Source: Clostridioides sp.
GTDB lineage: Bacteria; Bacillota; Clostridia; Peptostreptococcales; Peptostreptococcaceae
DNA: 9,087 nucleotides
Reading direction: 5' to 3'
NCBI GenBank assembly: GCA_031272305.1
Contig: JAISUA010000138.1
Coordinates: 1-9,087 of the forward strand
In this document: piece after piece, positions 6,062 to 9,087 of the stretch
How positions within the stretch are numbered: position 1 is the stretch's first letter
Layout: the number at the start of each line of letters is the position of its first letter
Translations under genes and position numbers: made by a program
The notes under the pieces: generated by a model
Seen by the model: the letters and a program-made list of their open reading frames with translations, nothing else
Database searches by the model: none
Told to the model about the DNA's origin: nothing

Positions 6062-6301
6062 ATGAATGAAAAAGAAGCAGAATGTCAAGGTTTTAAAGAA
6101 GCAGAATGGTCAAGATTTTGTGGTAGATTATTGAGTTATATCAATGATTATTACAGTATTTTTGTGAAAACAGATTATGAAATTGAATTAGAAATGGCTC
6201 TTGGTGAAATTCTTGAAGAATTACAGAATTCACGCTCCGTGGAAGATTTATCACCACAACTACGAAAAATTGCTAAACAATATGAAAAAAGCACTGATTA
6301 A
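6062..6301 (+). CDS. Candidate immunity protein of the MuF-ART module
   Basis: An intact ORF of 79 residues with no recognised family. It is strongly acidic, probably helical, with no signal peptide or membrane segment. Its ribosome site AGGGTGA overlaps the stop codon of the toxin gene and the ATG lies four bases after that stop, so translation is coupled to the toxin. A tiny acidic protein directly behind the toxin domain is the usual layout of a polymorphic-toxin immunity gene. If so, it would bind and block the ART domain in the cytoplasm. The role is inferred from layout only. Unlike the toxin gene, it shows no sign of decay. Confidence 0.75.
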   Translation: MNEKEAECQGFKEAEWSRFCGRLLSYINDYYSIFVKTDYEIELEMALGEILEELQNSRSVEDLSPQLRKIAKQYEKSTD

Positions 6302-6308
6302 CTGATGA

Positions 6309-6386
6309 TATACTGAAATAGTAGCAGAATGTTTTTCAGTAACTGATAATACTATTGCTGAAGAAATTATTAAATTGTTGAGGTGA
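6309..6386 (+). pseudogene. Fragment of a small helical gene
   Basis: An open frame of 25 codons without a start reads YTEIVAECFSVTDNTIAEE then IIKLLR and ends at TGA 6384. Two stop codons precede it. The composition resembles the end of a small helical phage or immunity protein. It overlaps the ribosome site of the next ORF (GAGGTGA). Confidence 0.4.
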
Positions 6387-6391
6387 TAAAA

Positions 6392-6496
6392 ATGATGTTG
6401 TATCCAACTGAAATGGAAAAATACCTTTTAGATAAACTTGATGATAAAACATTGACCGAAGAAGAAAAAGATGAAATAAGAAAAGAATTGATATAA
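6392..6496 (+). CDS. 34-residue ORF with a strong ribosome binding site
   Basis: The ATG at 6392 is preceded by GAGGTGA at a good distance. The product starts MMLYPTEMEKYLLDKL and continues with a highly charged stretch rich in E, K and D, ending RKELI. It is probably one or two helices. The family is not recognised. It may be a genuine small protein or the start of a longer gene cut short; nothing homologous continues in another frame behind the stop. Confidence 0.45.
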   Translation: MMLYPTEMEKYLLDKLDDKTLTEEEKDEIRKELI

Positions 6497-6551
6497 ATTG
6501 GTGAAAAACAAAGTTCAGAAACAATATTTACTATATAATTTTATATTTATG

Positions 6552-6576
6552 AAAGTACCTGAAAAGGGTGCTTTTT
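6552..6576 (+). terminator. Intrinsic terminator of the MuF module
   Basis: AAAGTACC (6552-6559) pairs with GGTGCTTT (6567-6574) with one G-U pair, loop TGAAAAG, followed by T residues. The second arm and T run (GGGTGCTTTTT) are the same as in the terminator at 4730-4759, so both module ends carry a related terminator. Confidence 0.7.
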
Positions 6577-6867
6577 AAAGCTAAAATAAGAGGTTATGAT
6601 ATTGATAATTTTAAAATAATATATAAAATACTGAAAAGTATTGAGCATTCAATGAATTATGATGAATTTGATTTGAATTGTATATCTGCTGAAACATTAA
6701 TGATAAGTTATCAGAGATGGAATGCTATAATTGTTCAATTAGTTAAAAGCGGATATATAGAGGGAATATCATTGATTCGTATATCAGGCAATTATCAAGA
6801 ACAAGTTAAGATTCTTAGACCAATGTTGACGATAAAAGGACTTGAATATTTAGAAGAAATATGGTGA
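6568..6867 (+). CDS. YjcQ-family protein, start codon lost and 3' end frameshifted
   Basis: The product from residue 12 (DNFKIIYKILKSIEHSM..) matches the phage-associated YjcQ family, a winged-helix fold: a first helix, ISAETLMISYQRWNAII as the helix-turn-helix region, SGYIEGISL in the wing, and TIKGLEYLEE near the end. Family members normally start with Met just before DNFK. Here that codon is ATT at 6601, seven bases behind AAGAGG (6588-6593), a well-placed ribosome site, so the ATG has apparently mutated. The only other in-frame start, GTG 6568, lies inside the terminator hairpin. At the 3' end the frame stops at 6867, while the next frame reads MVMKKVANTL, similar to the lysine- and alanine-containing tail of the family. 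A lost A near 6857 would explain it. Probably a pseudogene; the CRISPR array begins 53 bases downstream. Confidence 0.7.
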   Translation: MLFKAKIRGYDIDNFKIIYKILKSIEHSMNYDEFDLNCISAETLMISYQRWNAIIVQLVKSGYIEGISLIRISGNYQEQVKILRPMLTIKGLEYLEEIW

Positions 6868-6868
6868 T

Positions 6869-6904
6869 GAAAAAAGTAGCGAATACATTGTTTCATTTGT
6901 ATCC
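6869..6904 (-). terminator. Possible minus-strand terminator at the end of the CRISPR array
   Basis: On the minus strand GGATACA (6904-6898) can pair with TGTATTC (6887-6881) with one G-U pair, followed after five bases by six T (6875-6870). The gap between stem and T run makes it weak. It would fit an array transcript leaving leftward. Confidence 0.3.
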
Positions 6905-6920
6905 AATTTTTTTATTTTTA

Positions 6921-9087
6921 ATTTACATTCCAGTATGGTTAAACTCAAATGATTCTGTAGGTAATTACAAAAGAGATGTATCATTTATTTACATTCCAGT
7001 ATGGTTAAACTCAAATGTCACATAGACAATCAATATAAAGTTTAACAAATGTATTTACATTCCAGTATGGTTAAACTCAAATTTAAACGTTTTAATAGCA
7101 GTATAAACACTAAGTATTTTTTACATTCCAGTATGGTTAAACTCAAATACTAAGAGCGTCTATCTCGCCCTCTACAATAAAAATTTTTACATTCCAGTAT
7201 GGTTAAACTCAAATTCAGAAAATTGTTACTAGATAGCTACTATTATCTAATTTTACATTCCAGTATGGTTAAACTCAAATTCAATAATGAAATAGTAGCA
7301 ACTGCTAGTTGTTTGATATTTACATTCCAGTATGGTTAAACTCAAATTACAACGTTATTACATAAATATTAATAAAACATGTTAATTTACATTCCAGTAT
7401 GGTTAAACTCAAATTATCTTTAAGCATAACTTCCTCGTAAGTCGGAATATTATTTACATTCCAGTATGGTTAAACTCAAATCTTCGTCTATAACTTTAAG
7501 CAAGCTCATGCCTATTCATTTACATTCCAGTATGGTTAAACTCAAATGATTGGGGAAAAACGTTTATTTGAAAAAATGATAACTATTTACATTCCAGTAT
7601 GGTTAAACTCAAATTTTCTTCAATCCAACTTTTTATCTTAGCATTAGATTTATTTACATTCCAGTATGGTTAAACTCAAATTTACACCCCTTAAAATTCT
7701 TAAAATTTTGCCTCTCTAATTTACATTCCAGTATGGTTAAACTCAAATCCATTTTTAAATAAAATTTATCTTAATACTGAATATGTGATATTTACATTCC
7801 AGTATGGTTAAACTCAAATTAAAATTAAGTACACTTGAGAGAAAAAAATATCTCTAATTTACATTCCAGTATGGTTAAACTCAAATTTTTGTGTCATTCC
7901 TTTATTATGTCTTTGCTTAATAATTTACATTCCAGTATGGTTAAACTCAAATTATAAAATAAAGAACACCTAATACTTTGTTCTGTACTATTTACATTCC
8001 AGTATGGTTAAACTCAAATTTACTCCCCTCACAAGGTCTAAATGTACCACGTAGGATTTACATTCCAGTATGGTTAAACTCAAATTGATTCACTTTCAGC
8101 AAGCAACATAGTCAACAAATAATTTACATTCCAGTATGGTTAAACTCAAATGACTACTGGAACTTCATTAAGATACAAAGATTCTGAATTTACATTCCAG
8201 TATGGTTAAACTCAAATTATTGTATTGTAACTGCTTATTCTTGTCCCAACGAAATTTACATTCCAGTATGGTTAAACTCAAATAGATATACTAAAAAAAC
8301 AGATATATGTATCTGGACAATTTACATTCCAGTATGGTTAAACTCAAATGTTTATGAAGAATTAGACAATTTTATAGATAAAGAAATTTACATTCCAGTA
8401 TGGTTAAACTCAAATTTGTCGCAGATATCTCATTCTGCATTATTTTGTATATTTACATTCCAGTATGGTTAAACTCAAATTTGCTTTCGACTTCTTTTGT
8501 ATATTTTAATGCTATGTATTTACATTCCAGTATGGTTAAACTCAAATACTTATTATTGCGACTACGGAACGATTACAGTATCTTCATTTACATTCCAGTA
8601 TGGTTAAACTCAAATCAACTTCACTAGAAATAGTTTTATCATTTTGAGTTGATTTACATTCCAGTATGGTTAAACTCAAATAAATCTTTCTTTAATTTAA
8701 TCATTTTTAATTCCTCCATTTACATTCCAGTATGGTTAAACTCAAATTTAAATTAAAGAAAGATTTTAGAAAAGAAAATTTAATATTTACATTCCAGTAT
8801 GGTTAAACTCAAATTTTAGTATATCTAAGATAGAATTCCTTGCCTCAACATTTACATTCCAGTATGGTTAAACTCAAATATAACGTACACTGTCGATAGC
8901 GTGATTATCTTTATCATTTACATTCCAGTATGGTTAAACTCAAATAACAGAAACTTGTCCTGGGGTCAAGCTTTATGTAACATTTACATTCCAGTATGGT
9001 TAAACTCAAATCTTACACTATTATCATTATTCCCACTACTAGTACTACATTTACATTCCAGTATGGTTAAACTCAAATCAAAACTAC
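6921..9087 (-). CRISPR. CRISPR array, probably type I-B, 33 repeats, runs off the right edge
   Basis: The 30-base repeat starts ATTTACATTCC, continues AGTATGGTT and ends AAACTCAAAT on the plus strand. Repeats start at 6921, 6987, 7053, 7119, 7185, 7251, 7318, 7385, 7452, 7518, 7585, 7652, 7719, 7790, 7857, 7923, 7990, 8056, 8122, 8188, 8254, 8320, 8386, 8451, 8518, 8586, 8652, 8718, 8785, 8850, 8916, 8982 and 9049. All are identical except that repeats 4-6 begin with T. The 32 complete spacers are 35-38 bases long (mostly 36 or 37), except one of 41 at 7749-7789. On the minus strand the repeat ends GGAATGTAAAT, as in the C. difficile type I-B repeat, so crRNA is probably made from the minus strand with leader and cas genes to the right. 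No cas gene is in the window. Only 53 bases separate the array from the YjcQ frame, too little for a leader. Confidence 0.97.

Noticed and set aside
6855..6920. A degenerate extra repeat before the first CRISPR repeat
   Set aside because: One repeat period upstream of 6921 the sequence shows no similarity to the repeat.
6281..7317. Self-targeting by spacer 6, which shares TGAAATAGTAGCA with 6314-6326
   Set aside because: Only about 13 bases agree and the rest differs, which is expected by chance in AT-rich DNA.
8400..8627. 75-codon ORF inside the array
   Set aside because: It is made of translated CRISPR repeats (the peptide IYIPVWLNSN recurs).

Overview
The window is strongly AT-rich, has GGAGG-type ribosome binding sites, a dense tRNA cluster, remnants of tailed-phage genes and a CRISPR array whose repeat resembles the type I-B repeats of Clostridioides difficile. 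This points to a low-GC Firmicute of the class Clostridia, possibly near the Peptostreptococcaceae. Without rRNA or a housekeeping protein gene, nothing finer can be said.

Region 1 (1-1700) is a plus-strand tRNA operon with thirteen tRNA genes: partial Thr, Tyr, Leu, Gly, Gln, Lys, Ser, Phe, Met, His, a second identical Lys, Cys and Arg. It closes with a strong intrinsic terminator. The two gaps around tRNA-His hold a degenerate tandem repeat that folds into hairpins with compensatory changes. Region 2 (1700-3200) has a three-arm inverted repeat, then two minus-strand envelope genes: a small membrane protein and a DUF4352-type lipoprotein. Four 38-39 bp repeats lie between them.

Region 3 (about 3420-6900) is a decayed phage-derived toxin island on the plus strand. 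It starts behind a likely extended -10 promoter with the wreck of an ADP-ribosyltransferase (ART) toxin, in which the YRG, STS and ExE motifs are still readable across stops and frameshifts. Broken and intact small genes follow, ending at a terminator. Next comes a 5'-truncated MuF-like phage head protein fused to a second ART-like domain, followed after 4 bases by a small gene that is the best immunity candidate. This is the layout of an orphan (displaced) MuF polymorphic-toxin module. The island ends with a YjcQ-family phage gene that has lost its ATG start and carries a frameshift near its 3' end.

Region 4 (6921-9087) is a CRISPR array with 33 repeats and 32 complete spacers that runs off the right edge. 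Repeat similarity and the lack of room for a leader on the left suggest that it is transcribed from the minus strand, with leader and cas genes to the right. Some spacers can be read as phage genes (a TOPRIM primase-like motif and a large-terminase-like motif). Two neighbouring spacers come from overlapping stretches of one target on opposite strands.
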